The notes under the pieces were generated by a model. It saw only the letters and a program-made list of their open reading frames with translations. It was not told the DNA's origin and did no database searches. From contig NZ_FOYM01000012.1 in assembly GCF_900115975.1 (NCBI RefSeq), positions 40,860 through 104,859 of the forward strand: a DNA stretch of 64,000 nt, read 5' to 3'. Within the stretch, counting starts at the first letter, position 1; every line of letters begins with the position of its first letter. Source of the DNA: Desulfoscipio geothermicus DSM 3669 (lineage in GTDB: Bacteria; Bacillota; Desulfotomaculia; Desulfotomaculales; Desulfallaceae). A program made the translations under genes and the position numbers. Below, one piece after another: positions 42,874 through 51,765 of this stretch.

Positions 42874-44466
42874 TCATTCTGCATTTTGAAATTGCGCATT
42901 GGCCAGGCACAGGCGCTTGAATTGTTTGGCCAGCAGGCGCTTTTGCACCTTGCCCGTGGTTACCCGGGGCAGCTTGTCAATAAATACATACTCTCCGGGC
43001 ATTTTAAAACCCGCCAGCTTGTCGCATTGCTGCAAATAATTTTTAATATCCCCCGGCGCCAGCGAAGGGTTTTGGCTTACTATGAAGGCTACGATTTCTG
43101 TTTCCCAATCAGCGATTTCCACACCCACCACCGCGGCTTCCAGCACATCCGGGTGTTCCAGCAAAACTTCCTCTATTTCCTGCGGGTAGATGTTGTCCAC
43201 CCCGGAAAAAATGACATCATCCCTGCGTCCCGACAACCACAAATACCCATCCTCGTCAAGGCTGCCGATGTCCCCCGTGTGATACCACCCCCCGTACAAC
43301 GCCTCCGCGGTCATTTCCGGCCGGTTGTAATAACCCTGCATCATACCGACGCCCCGCACGACAACCTCCCCACGCACCCCGGTTTCCACTGCATCCTGCG
43401 GGTCGGAAGGAAATGCGTCGCTGATACGTACCACCCTGATTTCATGGTTAATCAACGGCTTGCCCACCGAACCGGACTTACTTTCCTGCTCTTCGGGATA
43501 AAGCACCGTTATTACCGGTCCCATTTCGGTCATCCCGTACAAATGAATAATATCCGACCGAAAGACCTCCCGACACCTGGCCGCCAGCGCCGGCGGCATC
43601 GGCGCCCCCCCGTTGGCCAGCACCCGCAAATGGGGCAGGCGACAGTCAGCGGGGGCATGCTGCAGGATAGCCCGGCATTTGGCAGGGTCCGCGAACATAA
43701 AGGTAATTTTTTCTTCCTGCAAAACCTGCCAGACAAGTTGTGGGTCAAAGTTTTTCAATATAATGTTGGCGGCCCCCACATGCACACGGGGCAGAAAAAA
43801 ACAATGCAGTTCGGCGGCGTGATACAGCGGGTCAATGGACAGCCCCCTGTCGCGATAGGTTAACTTCTGACATTCAATCATGCACATGCTGTGATCGACA
43901 ATGTCCCGGTGGCGGTGAATCACACCCTTTGGTTTGCCGGTCGTCCCGCTGGTATAGATTATGGAATACCAGTCATTCTCCGAAACCAGGATTGCGGGTC
44001 GGTCATCACAAGCCACCCCGGTCAACTGATAGTACGGAAGCGCAAATTCCGGAGGCGCATCGTCAACGTAGATATAGTGTTCCACAGTCCTTATTTTAGC
44101 GCGCGCCCGGTCCACCCGTTTTTGTTCATCCGCCCCGAAAACAAGCACCCGGGACTCGGCATGGTTTAAAATAAAAGTTAATTCGGTGGCACTTAAATTA
44201 CAATTAATCGGATTGAATACCGCGCCAATTTTTGCCGCCGCAAAAAGTGTGGAAACCAGCTCACCGGTGTTGCCCAAAAAGACTGAAACCCTGTCCCCCT
44301 TGTTGATGCCCAGTTTTAAAAGGGCACCCGCCAGGCGGTTTGCCTGAGCATCCCAATCCCGGTATGTCCAGCGCTGACCTTTGGCCGGATAAACCAGCGC
44401 CGTTCGGTGCGGGTATTTACCGGCCGACATTTCCAGCATATTGGCAATAGTATACGTTGCAACCAC
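42874..44466 (-). CDS. AMP-forming acyl-CoA synthetase (first of pair)
   Basis: 530 residues. YTSGTTGKPKGVIHRHRDIV, LYGMTEMGPVI, GWYHTGDIGSLDEDGYLWL, GRRDDVIFSGVDNIYPQEIEE and the lysine in RVTTGKVQKRLL are all present. The GTG start at 44466 touches an AAGAGGG site very closely, so ATG 44439 is an alternative. Two different synthetases in one sigma-54 unit suggest activation of more than one acid, perhaps with the 2-oxoacid and aldehyde enzymes nearby. Confidence 0.9.
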   Translation of the reverse strand: MVATYTIANMLEMSAGKYPHRTALVYPAKGQRWTYRDWDAQANRLAGALLKLGINKGDRVSVFLGNTGELVSTLFAAAKIGAVFNPINCNLSATELTFILNHAESRVLVFGADEQKRVDRARAKIRTVEHYIYVDDAPPEFALPYYQLTGVACDDRPAILVSENDWYSIIYTSGTTGKPKGVIHRHRDIVDHSMCMIECQKLTYRDRGLSIDPLYHAAELHCFFLPRVHVGAANIILKNFDPQLVWQVLQEEKITFMFADPAKCRAILQHAPADCRLPHLRVLANGGAPMPPALAARCREVFRSDIIHLYGMTEMGPVITVLYPEEQESKSGSVGKPLINHEIRVVRISDAFPSDPQDAVETGVRGEVVVRGVGMMQGYYNRPEMTAEALYGGWYHTGDIGSLDEDGYLWLSGRRDDVIFSGVDNIYPQEIEEVLLEHPDVLEAAVVGVEIADWETEIVAFIVSQNPSLAPGDIKNYLQQCDKLAGFKMPGEYVFIDKLPRVTTGKVQKRLLAKQFKRLCLANAQFQNAE

Positions 44467-44636
44467 CCCTCTTTACAATCAGGTGCATCAGCATGCATCA
44501 CCCGTGGCCGGGTCTTGCCGCCGGCTTAAACAATGCCCGCAAAGCCCAAACCCAATGAAATCAAGATTACAACTCCGGTTCACGTGTTTGAAAATTTAAA
44601 ATTTCATTACTATAAAAACTATTGTCAATATTTATA

Positions 44637-44652
44637 TGCAAGTCCAATACCA
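44637..44652 (-). promoter_or_regulatory. Sigma-54 promoter of the acyl-CoA synthetase pair
   Basis: The minus strand reads TGGTATTGGACTTGCA with exact GG-N10-GC spacing and TTGCA at -12. The leader would be about 160 nt. The remaining sequence of 44467-44754 shows no gene. Confidence 0.8.
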
Positions 44653-44754
44653 GCAATAATACGGGCACTGAAAGGCTCCCGGGCTGTTTTTTCTGCGCCA
44701 CGGAAACAAAAAAAACGATGCTTTGCATCACCTGATGCATCGCCTCGCATCGCA

Positions 44755-46458
44755 TCAAACACGCTGTTCATTTATTTTGATCACTTTGATATTATATTTC
44801 TTCATTTTTCTTACAACGGTGGACTGATGCACACCCAGCACTTCCGCCACCTTCCGGGTACTTTGCAGCCTCCGGTATAACTCTTCGATCAATTCTTTTT
44901 CCGAACCGCAGCCGTTTTCTCCCGCATTTAAGGTGCTTTTACCGCCCGACCGCAAAAAAACCGTGGGCAGGTCCCGGGGACCGATCGTATCGTGGGTATT
45001 GATCACCATCAAACGCTCAATCAAGTTTTCCAGTTCGCGCACATTGCCTGGCCAGTGATAGCGCGTAAGATACTCCATGGTCTCGGCGGAAATGCTTTTA
45101 TTCAGGTGATACTTTTCATTGAATTTTCTCAGAAAGTGGATTACCAGGGCCGGAATATCGCTGCGCCGTTCCCGCAACGGCGGTATGGTAATGGGCACAA
45201 CATGCAAGCGGTAATACAGGTCGGTCCGGAACCGGCCCTTCTTGACCATGGCAGCAAGGTTTTTATTGGTCGCCGCAATGATACGGACATCCACCGGCAT
45301 CGGTTTCACCCCGCCCAAACGGGTGACCTCGCGGTCCTGAATAACATTAAGCAATTTGACTTGCAGCGCCAGGGGCAGCTCGGCAATTTCATCCAAAAAC
45401 AGCGTTCCCTTATGAGCCAGTTCCAATAACCCGGGCTTTCCCTCCCGCCTGGCCCCGGTAAACGCGCCCGGTTGGTAACCGAAAAGTTCGGATTCCAGCA
45501 GGTTTTCCGGTATGGCTCCGCAATTAATCCTGATAAATGGTTCTGCCGACCGCCTGCCGGCCTTGTGAATCAACCTGGTGACCACATCTTTACCCACCCC
45601 GGATTCGCCCAGAATGAGGATGGTGGAGTCCACTTTGGCTACCCTGATGGCCAGATCCAGAATATTGCGCATCACCTGGCTTTCACAAACCAGAGTATGA
45701 CCCAGGTATTTGGCTCGCAGGGTTTCCAGTTCCAAGTGATATATTTCCGACAATTCCCGGCTGGCGGCCACCTCCCTGCGCAGCTTGTTCAGTTCCGAAA
45801 TGTCGCGACAGTTGATCACCACCTTGGTAGTTTTACGCTCGGAACTCCCGCGCACCGGGTTGGCCGTAAGGAGAAGTTCCCGGCCGTCTTCGAGTTGATA
45901 CAACCGGGTAACTGCGTTGCTTTTTTCTATTGCTTGCCTGGCAAAATTTATAATTGACTCATTAACCTGCAGGCCCATTTTTTCAAAAGCCCGGTTGCGC
46001 TGCACTACAGTCCCGCTTTCATCCACCACAACGATACCGTCGTATGAGGAATTGATTACGGCATTAAGTTCTTCGTATAGCTCGGTGGTTTTACTGAACG
46101 CCCGAACCAGGTTGGTTCGGGTCATCATGGCCACCAGGGCGCCGCTCCGGTCAACCACGGGAAACCTGCCGATATGCTTTTCTTGCGCTATCTGCCATGC
46201 TTTTTCCGCCGGCATGTCCACGTCAATGCTGATAACATCTCTTTTCATCAAACAGCTGACCGCTGTTTCAGGGGCATAACTGTTGATAATGGCCCGGTAT
46301 AAGTGATTTTTTGTAAAAATGCCGCTTATTTTACCGGCCCCGTCAACAACGGGCGCCCCGTCAATAAAATGGCGGGTAAACAGTTCCGCAGCCTGCTTGA
46401 TGGTGTCACTTTCTTTCAAAGTAACAGGGTTGCCGGTCATAAATTGTGAAACTTTCAT
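44755..46458 (-). CDS. Sigma-54-dependent activator with CBS pair and PAS
   Basis: 567 residues from ATG 46458 (GTG 46467 and ATG 46464 also possible). Two CBS domains (1-115; MKVSQFMTGNPVTL and VSCLMKRDVISI), a PAS domain (about 120-225), AAA+ with [18 protein letters not shown] and LFLDEIAE, and a TyrR-like HTH, STRKVAEVLGVHQSTVVRKM. CBS pairs usually bind adenine nucleotides or SAM, so it may sense energy state. It is just upstream of the acyl-CoA synthetase promoter and most likely drives it. Confidence 0.92.
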   Translation of the reverse strand: MKVSQFMTGNPVTLKESDTIKQAAELFTRHFIDGAPVVDGAGKISGIFTKNHLYRAIINSYAPETAVSCLMKRDVISIDVDMPAEKAWQIAQEKHIGRFPVVDRSGALVAMMTRTNLVRAFSKTTELYEELNAVINSSYDGIVVVDESGTVVQRNRAFEKMGLQVNESIINFARQAIEKSNAVTRLYQLEDGRELLLTANPVRGSSERKTTKVVINCRDISELNKLRREVAASRELSEIYHLELETLRAKYLGHTLVCESQVMRNILDLAIRVAKVDSTILILGESGVGKDVVTRLIHKAGRRSAEPFIRINCGAIPENLLESELFGYQPGAFTGARREGKPGLLELAHKGTLFLDEIAELPLALQVKLLNVIQDREVTRLGGVKPMPVDVRIIAATNKNLAAMVKKGRFRTDLYYRLHVVPITIPPLRERRSDIPALVIHFLRKFNEKYHLNKSISAETMEYLTRYHWPGNVRELENLIERLMVINTHDTIGPRDLPTVFLRSGGKSTLNAGENGCGSEKELIEELYRRLQSTRKVAEVLGVHQSTVVRKMKKYNIKVIKINEQRV

Positions 46459-46644
46459 TAACATCACATCCCGCTAACAACGAATATATACACAATCCCT
46501 TCTTTTATATTTAGGCATAAGCCAATGATTTCCCTTTGTTTGAGAGTTAAGCCTTGTTTTCACCTGGTGAATAAATCTTTTGTTTGATTATTACGGCTAT
46601 CAATAATACAATTGGAATATCAAAAGAGGCGAAGGAGGTATAAA

Positions 46645-47370
46645 ATGGGTAAAGCGTACTTTAAGCAAAAATGCGGCCTTTATGCCATAAACATTGTGGC
46701 CGCCTGCGGCGTTTTCATACCTGAACAATTTGCCGGTCTGGGTAAAGCTGCGCAAGATTGCGGCGTTTTCAGGCTGAAACTAACCAGCCGGCAAACGGTG
46801 GTGGCGGTGCTGGACGAAGCAAAAGTGTCCTGCCTGGAACAACGCTTGACGGAACTGGGCCTGGCGGTTTCCCCCTACGGGGGCGCCGTGCGAGCCGTCA
46901 AGGCCTGTGCCGGCAACTCCGCCCTATGCCCCCGGGCGCTGGGCGACGCTCTTGACCTGGGTATTGAAATCCAGGAAAAATTCCTGGGCCGCGAGGTGCC
47001 AAAGGATGTCAAAATCGCCGTGGCCGGTTGTCCCCGGGGTTGTACCGACCCGCTGTGCGCTGATTTCGGAGTAGTCGCGCGGGGCGGAGGCACCTTCAAT
47101 ATTTTCCTGGGCGGGCGCAGCGGCAGCAGCAAGCCCCTCCATGGCAGCCTGTTGGCCGGCGGGGTGCATAAGGAAGGTGTCTTTAAAATATTGGAACACG
47201 TGCTTAAACAGTATGACGAGCTGGCCTTGCCCAAGGAACGCCTGGCAGTGACCGCTGCACGGCTGGGCTTTGAAGCCTTTTCACCACCGCCGGGTTTGCT
47301 GGGCGACAATAGCCCGCAGGAATCTGCAGATCAGGATTTTCTGGCATTTTTAAACGGAAAGGGGAAGTAA
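46645..47370 (+). CDS. Small sirohaem/Fe4S nitrite-sulfite reductase-like protein
   Basis: 241 residues from ATG 46645 behind GAAGGAGG. An N-terminal ferredoxin-like half-domain (NIR_SIR_ferr; GVFRLKLTSRQTVVAVLDE) is followed by Cys motifs CAGNSALC (about 94) and GCPRGCTDPLC (about 136), the ligands of a coupled sirohaem-Fe4S centre. Full-length assimilatory enzymes are twice as long, so this is the single-repeat type found in strict anaerobes. Function is uncertain: sulfite or nitrite reduction, or another electron-transfer role. It is translationally coupled (TAATG) to the Cys-rich gene. Confidence 0.82.
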   Translation: MGKAYFKQKCGLYAINIVAACGVFIPEQFAGLGKAAQDCGVFRLKLTSRQTVVAVLDEAKVSCLEQRLTELGLAVSPYGGAVRAVKACAGNSALCPRALGDALDLGIEIQEKFLGREVPKDVKIAVAGCPRGCTDPLCADFGVVARGGGTFNIFLGGRSGSSKPLHGSLLAGGVHKEGVFKILEHVLKQYDELALPKERLAVTAARLGFEAFSPPPGLLGDNSPQESADQDFLAFLNGKGK

Positions 47371-47834
47371 TGGGCATGAGTAATCAAATCAGGACTACCG
47401 CGCATGTAGACCTGGAAGCCATGATTAAACCGCTGCAAAACATATGCAATGAGTGCGATTACAACGGTACGGATGACTGTAAGCCCGCCGCCTGCATGGC
47501 GGGGTTCGCCCTGCGCTCGCTGCAGTTTGCCAAACAAAAGGGCATCCTGGATATTCCCGGCGCGGTCCAGCATATCCCCCAGTCGGACATGAAACATTAC
47601 TTTGCTGAAAACATTATCCCCGCCCTGGGTGAAACTTGCCGGCAGTGCAAAGAATGCCAGGACAACCATTCCCCGGATTGCGTCATCGCCCTGGCCCGCA
47701 CTTGCCTGGAGAATACCATTCTGGAAGAAAACATTCATTACCCCGGCAGCGTATTCATGTATCTGGCCGCGCTGAGAAAACAAGACCAGGACATCGCGCA
47801 AATGCTGGCCGCGGAACTGCAAAGGAAAAAGTAA
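47370..47834 (+). CDS. Cys-rich protein coupled to the sirohaem protein, unknown
   Basis: 154 residues. Two Cys clusters of similar design are visible: CNECDYNGTDDCKPAAC (about 28-44) and CRQCKECQDNHSPDC (about 91-105), each enough for an Fe-S cluster or zinc site. The rest is helical. I do not know the family. Its start overlaps the sirohaem gene's stop, so it is likely a redox partner or maturation factor of that protein. Confidence 0.75.
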   Translation: MGMSNQIRTTAHVDLEAMIKPLQNICNECDYNGTDDCKPAACMAGFALRSLQFAKQKGILDIPGAVQHIPQSDMKHYFAENIIPALGETCRQCKECQDNHSPDCVIALARTCLENTILEENIHYPGSVFMYLAALRKQDQDIAQMLAAELQRKK

Positions 47835-47845
47835 ACCTCCACCTA

Positions 47846-47914
47846 AACCGGTGCCGGGTATTGAAATGTTGGAAAAAGATTATACAACATTCCAACGCCC
47901 GGAACCGGTTTTTT
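47846..47914 (+). terminator. Long hairpin terminator after the Cys-rich gene
   Basis: AACCGGT-G-CCGGG at 47846-47858 pairs with CCCGG-A-ACCGGTT at 47898-47910; inner segments TTGAAATGTTG and CAACATTCCAA also pair. Six T overlap the end. Confidence 0.85.
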
Positions 47915-48024
47915 AGAAAACAAAGTGTCACAAATAACCCTTTGCCTGTGTTATAATTTTTAAAGATTTACAGGAGAAGTGAAATATGGAATTTCAGCCA
48001 ATTAATCAACTAAAGGAGGAAAAA

Positions 48025-49374
48025 ATGCGTATGAAACAAATCAACCGGATAACTGTCCTGGTTTTCGTTTTGCTTTTCAGCATCAGTTCCCTGGCTTATG
48101 CCGCGCCCCTGCAAAAATCCCAATTACTTGATGTGCTGCCCGGCGAGCCGGGCGCTGAATTAACCAGGGCCGAATTCGGCGCCATGCTGGTCAAGGCAGC
48201 GGACTTGCAGCACGGAAACAGTGTTGAAAAGTTACCTGCTGATGTGAATGCGGACGCCTGGTACGCGGACAGTATCAAAACTTTGTTATCCGCGGATATA
48301 ATCAGGGGTTTTGCCGATGGGACCGTCAAACCCGATAAAGCCATCTCCCAAACCGAGGCCGTTGTCATGGTGGCCAGGGCACTGGGCCTGCCCCGGGTGG
48401 AACCCGCCCGCGCCGTTGGCGATAAAATTTCCCTGGCCGACAGCCACTGGGCCCATGATACTTACAGTTGGATGGTCAGCGAAGGTCTGGTAACCGGAGT
48501 AAACGCCAAGCAGACAATGACGCCGGACGCCGGGGCCGCATTACTGGTGAACGTGTTTGGCACCGCCGATGAGTGTGCGGAAATCAACGCCAAAATCGAA
48601 ACAGCCAACAAAGACATTAAAAGCCTGCGCATGGCCGGAGATATGCAAATGCAAATGGATATGGGGCAGGCTCCGGATGTGCAAACCAAAGCAAGCATGC
48701 AAAGTGAACTGGTCTTAGATAAAGGAATGCATATGGTGATGGAAACTGCCGTTCCCGTCAAAGGAGAAGAAAAAAGCTTCACCGTGGAACAATACATGAC
48801 CAACGAAGGTATATTTATGAACATGCCGGACCCAGCAACCAACAAAGCCTCCTGGAAGAGAATCCCGAAAGATATGCTTCCCAATATGATGGATTTGCTC
48901 AAACAGCAATCCAACCCGCTATCCGAGGAAATGAAAAAGATGTTCCACTTCAGATACCTGGGTGAGGAAAACCTCGGTGACCGGGAAGTCATCAAAATGG
49001 CATTCTACGGGGAAATAAAAGACTTCTCCCAAATGCTGGCTGCCCTGGGCCAGTTTAACAGTCAGTTGCAGCAAACCGTGAGCCAGGCCGGGGGTTTGTT
49101 GAAATCCGTAAGTTACCTCGGCAAAATGTATGTGGATAAGGAAACTTACCTGCCTGTGCAGGTCAAGAACTTTTCGGTAGTCACTTACGCCGACAAGTTC
49201 CAGGGGCAGCCCTTCCCCATCAAGTCCATCCGGGTGGAGTATGATTTTAAATACTCGGATTACAACCAGGAAATCAACATTACACTGCCGGAAGAAGCCC
49301 TGCAAGCTGAAGAACTGGATTTAACCCCGCCGGCTGACGTAAATGGGGGGCAATCACAGGAAGGAAACAAGTAA
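48025..49374 (+). CDS. S-layer homology domain secreted protein
   Basis: 449 residues from ATG 48025 behind AAAGGAGG. An in-frame ATG at 47986 also has an AGGAG site but would bury the signal peptide behind 13 residues. A signal peptide (VLVFVLLFSISSLAYAAP) precedes two SLH repeats (about 40-190; LTRAEFGAMLV, GFADGTVKPDKAISQTEAVV). The C-terminal 250 residues are a Met-rich beta domain with no clear family, perhaps a lipoprotein-like LolA-type fold. SLH repeats anchor proteins to the cell wall. Confidence 0.85.
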   Translation: MRMKQINRITVLVFVLLFSISSLAYAAPLQKSQLLDVLPGEPGAELTRAEFGAMLVKAADLQHGNSVEKLPADVNADAWYADSIKTLLSADIIRGFADGTVKPDKAISQTEAVVMVARALGLPRVEPARAVGDKISLADSHWAHDTYSWMVSEGLVTGVNAKQTMTPDAGAALLVNVFGTADECAEINAKIETANKDIKSLRMAGDMQMQMDMGQAPDVQTKASMQSELVLDKGMHMVMETAVPVKGEEKSFTVEQYMTNEGIFMNMPDPATNKASWKRIPKDMLPNMMDLLKQQSNPLSEEMKKMFHFRYLGEENLGDREVIKMAFYGEIKDFSQMLAALGQFNSQLQQTVSQAGGLLKSVSYLGKMYVDKETYLPVQVKNFSVVTYADKFQGQPFPIKSIRVEYDFKYSDYNQEINITLPEEALQAEELDLTPPADVNGGQSQEGNK

Positions 49375-49400
49375 GGTAACCCATACCGGAAACAGCAAAG

Positions 49401-49437
49401 CCCGCCTGATGTCTTCGTAAATTCAGGCGGGTTTTTT
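49401..49437 (+). terminator. Rho-independent terminator of the SLH gene
   Basis: CCCGCCTGA (49401-49409) pairs with TCAGGCGGG (49423-49431); six T follow. Confidence 0.92.
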
Positions 49438-49462
49438 ATCCCCTCTGTGCGTCAGTATACCC

Positions 49463-49538
49463 AAAAGGGGACTGGTTCCGATAAAATGGGGACAGGCACC
49501 GATTCACATAACGAATCGGAGCCAGTCCCCATTTTACG
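49463..49538. repeat. REP-like palindromic repeat, copy at 49.5 kb
   Basis: AAAAGGGGACTGGTTCCG, then ATGGGGACAGGCACCGATTC, then GAATCGGAGCCAGTCCCCAT. The last two parts form a strong hairpin; the first is an extra half copy. It sits between the convergent SLH gene and pyrD. Confidence 0.8.
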
Positions 49539-49603
49539 GTCTATTATCGGCAGATCACACATGGGAAAGCGTTTAATATTTTTTGTAAGCACTATAAAAA
49601 ATA

Positions 49604-50518
49604 TCAAGCCCGGTGGGCCAGACCCACCAGTTCGCTTATGTCTGAAAAACCGTTTTCCCGCATATAGGTTTCAATGCCCTCCACTATTTCCACGGTGGCC
49701 CGGGGGTTGACGAAATTGGCGGTGCCCACCGCCACCGCCGTGGCCCCGGCCAGGATGAATTCCAGGGCATCCCGGGCCGTCATGATACCGCCCATACCCA
49801 GGATGGGCAGAGATACCGCCCGGTATACCTGCCAGACCGCCCGCACCGCCACCGGGCGCACCGCAGGACCGCTCAACCCCCCGGTGATGTTGCCCAGCAC
49901 CGGCCTGCGCCTGTCCACATCAATAACCACCCCCAGCAGCGTGTTGATCATGGAAAGGGCGTCCGCCCCCGCTTCCGCCACCGCCTCGGCCATACCCACC
50001 AGGTCGGTCACGTTGGGCGATAATTTCACGATCACGGGCAGCCCGGTAACCGACTTTACCGCCCGGGTCACCTCGACCGCGGTGCGCGGGTCGCTACCAA
50101 ACTGGATGCCCCCTTTTTTTACGTTGGGACAGGAAATGTTGATCTCCAGCCCCGCCACCCCGGGCACACCGTCCAGCCTGCGGGCCACCAGGGCATAGTC
50201 TTCCACGGTATCCCCGGCAATGTTCACGATCACCGGCACACCTAACTCCGCCAGGCGAGGCATTATCTCCCCGGCCACCCGCTCCACGCCCGGATTTTGC
50301 AGCCCTATGGCGTTGAGCATCCCGGACGGCGTTTCGACAATGCGCGGCGGCGGGTTGCCCGCCCGGGGTTTAGGAGTGGTACCTTTTACAATGATTGCTC
50401 CCAGCCGCTGCAGGTCAACATAAGGCTGGTATTCCAGACCGAATCCGAAGGTCCCCGAGGCGGTGGTCACGGGGTTTTTCATTTTAATCCCGCCCAGGTT
50501 TACCGACGTATTCATCAC
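49604..50518 (-). CDS. pyrD: Dihydroorotate dehydrogenase B, catalytic subunit
   Basis: 304 residues. FMN enzyme motifs: [13 protein letters not shown], the catalytic Cys in [37 protein letters not shown] and [14 protein letters not shown]. Oxidises dihydroorotate to orotate. It overlaps pyrK by 4 bp, the usual heterodimer partner that passes electrons to NAD. Last gene of the pyr operon. Confidence 0.96.
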   Translation of the reverse strand: MMNTSVNLGGIKMKNPVTTASGTFGFGLEYQPYVDLQRLGAIIVKGTTPKPRAGNPPPRIVETPSGMLNAIGLQNPGVERVAGEIMPRLAELGVPVIVNIAGDTVEDYALVARRLDGVPGVAGLEINISCPNVKKGGIQFGSDPRTAVEVTRAVKSVTGLPVIVKLSPNVTDLVGMAEAVAEAGADALSMINTLLGVVIDVDRRRPVLGNITGGLSGPAVRPVAVRAVWQVYRAVSLPILGMGGIMTARDALEFILAGATAVAVGTANFVNPRATVEIVEGIETYMRENGFSDISELVGLAHRA

Positions 50519-51303
50519 CAGACCACCTCCTCGGCGGCAAATACCGGTCCGTCTACACAGGTCCGGCGGTAGTTTTCCCCGCCGGCGGCTTCCCGCACCC
50601 GGCAGGCACAGGCCAGGCAGGCGCCCACGCCGCAGGCCATCCTCTCTTCCACCGAAACTTCACCCGGCACCCCGGCGCTTTCCAGCATACCGCAGACCGC
50701 CCGCAACATGGGCACCGGGCCGCAGGCGTAAATAAAACCGGGGTTTGCCTGCAATTCTTCAGACAGTAACTCCGTTACCGGTCCGCCGTGCCCGGCCGAC
50801 CCGTCGTCCGTGGCCACGCGTACCGCAAAACCCAGCCTTTCCGTTTCTTCCTTGATCAACAGCCGGCCGGCGTTACGAGCGCCCAAAAGCACCTTGACCT
50901 GCCGGGCGCAGCCCTCCCGCGCCAGTTCCTGCAGCAAGAAGTACAGCGGCGCAGCGCCAATGCCGCCCCCCACCACAACACAGTTACGACGGGTCTGACC
51001 CGTCGTAAAGCCACGGCCCAGCGGCCCCATGACGTCGAGCAAGCCTTTTTTTTGCCGGGCCAGCCAGGCGGTTCCTTTCCCCACCACCTGGAACATAATC
51101 TTTACGGTACCGGCCTGCCGGTCCACGGCATGAATACTGATGGGGCGGCGCAGCAGCGGATCGCTGCCCTCCCCACAGCGAACATGTACGAACTGGCCGG
51201 GGCCGGCCGCCCGGGCCAGGCCCGGAGCATAAAATTCAATCCTACTCACACCGGGTACCGGTTCTGCGTGCCCGGTTATTTCAGCCTGTACAAGTTGGGA
51301 CAT
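50515..51303 (-). CDS. pyrK: Dihydroorotate dehydrogenase B, electron-transfer subunit
   Basis: 262 residues from ATG 51303 behind GGAGGG. FAD domain with [25 protein letters not shown] domain with [15 protein letters not shown], and C-terminal Fe2S ligands in [15 protein letters not shown] and RTCVDGPVF. The codons for TTGQTRRNC are formed by a perfect 25-bp palindrome (50984-51008), a second copy of which lies in the gap before carB. A 460-bp gap with an opposite-strand gene separates it from carB, so pyrKD may have their own promoter. Confidence 0.95.
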   Translation of the reverse strand: MSQLVQAEITGHAEPVPGVSRIEFYAPGLARAAGPGQFVHVRCGEGSDPLLRRPISIHAVDRQAGTVKIMFQVVGKGTAWLARQKKGLLDVMGPLGRGFTTGQTRRNCVVVGGGIGAAPLYFLLQELAREGCARQVKVLLGARNAGRLLIKEETERLGFAVRVATDDGSAGHGGPVTELLSEELQANPGFIYACGPVPMLRAVCGMLESAGVPGEVSVEERMACGVGACLACACRVREAAGGENYRRTCVDGPVFAAEEVVW

Positions 51304-51338
51304 TTGGCAAGCCCTCCAAAAAATTAATATATTTTTCA

Positions 51339-51366
51339 TTGACATTTAACGTGCTTGCTGTATATT
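51339..51366 (+). promoter_or_regulatory. Sigma-A promoter of the small gene at 51.4 kb
   Basis: TTGACA (51339-51344), 16 bp, TATATT (51361-51366), 27 bp before the start codon. Confidence 0.55.
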
Positions 51367-51392
51367 AATAATCAAAGGAAGGTGATGAATTA

Positions 51393-51545
51393 ATGACGGA
51401 CAGAGAACACGCCATCAGCGCACTGAGCGACATGATCCGGTCCAACAACGAAAAGGCGGAGAAAAACCAGGAACTTAAGGACTGGTTCAACAACCTCAAC
51501 CGGGACCTGCTGCAAGCGATAGAAACCCTCAGAAAGGGCGCTTAA
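51393..51545 (+). CDS. 50-residue protein of unknown function within the pyr operon
   Basis: ATG 51393 follows AAGGAAGGTGATG, with a promoter before and a terminator after, so it is an independent unit. The product is all-helical and charged (MTDREHAISALSDMIRSNNE, then QELKDWFNNLNRDLLQAIET), with no Cys and no membrane segment. It is transcribed against the flanking pyr genes. I do not recognise it. Confidence 0.65.
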   Translation: MTDREHAISALSDMIRSNNEKAEKNQELKDWFNNLNRDLLQAIETLRKGA

Positions 51546-51602
51546 GGCAGGTCCGTTTTAATTCCCGCCAAATCCCCGGGCCGCCTGCCCGGTTAACATA
51601 AA

Positions 51603-51639
51603 CCCCGGACGGATTCTTAAAAGCCGTCCGGGGCTTTTA
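51603..51639 (+). terminator. Rho-independent terminator of the 50-residue gene
   Basis: CCCCGGACGG (51603-51612) pairs with CCGTCCGGGG (51624-51633), then CTTTTAG. Confidence 0.75.
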
Positions 51640-51684
51640 GTTTAGTCGTCGACAGCCAGCCGCCGCCAGGCCGTATACTGACCA

Positions 51685-51758
51685 CAAGAATTACAGCGGC
51701 GCGGCGCCTATGCCGCCCCCCACCACAATACAGTTACGACGGGTCTGACCCGTCGTAA
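51685..51758 (-). pseudogene. 74-bp duplicated fragment of pyrK
   Basis: The stretch matches 50935-51008 inside pyrK at 70 of 74 positions, including the TTACGACGGGTC palindrome. On the minus strand it reads [14 protein letters not shown] followed by a stop, against [16 protein letters not shown] in pyrK. It lies directly after the carB stop. Confidence 0.88.
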
Positions 51759-51765
51759 CCGGCCA

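Noticed and set aside
46510..46600. GG-N10-GC match upstream of the CBS-type activator gene
   Set aside because: Only the two dinucleotides match; the -24 and -12 blocks are otherwise poor.
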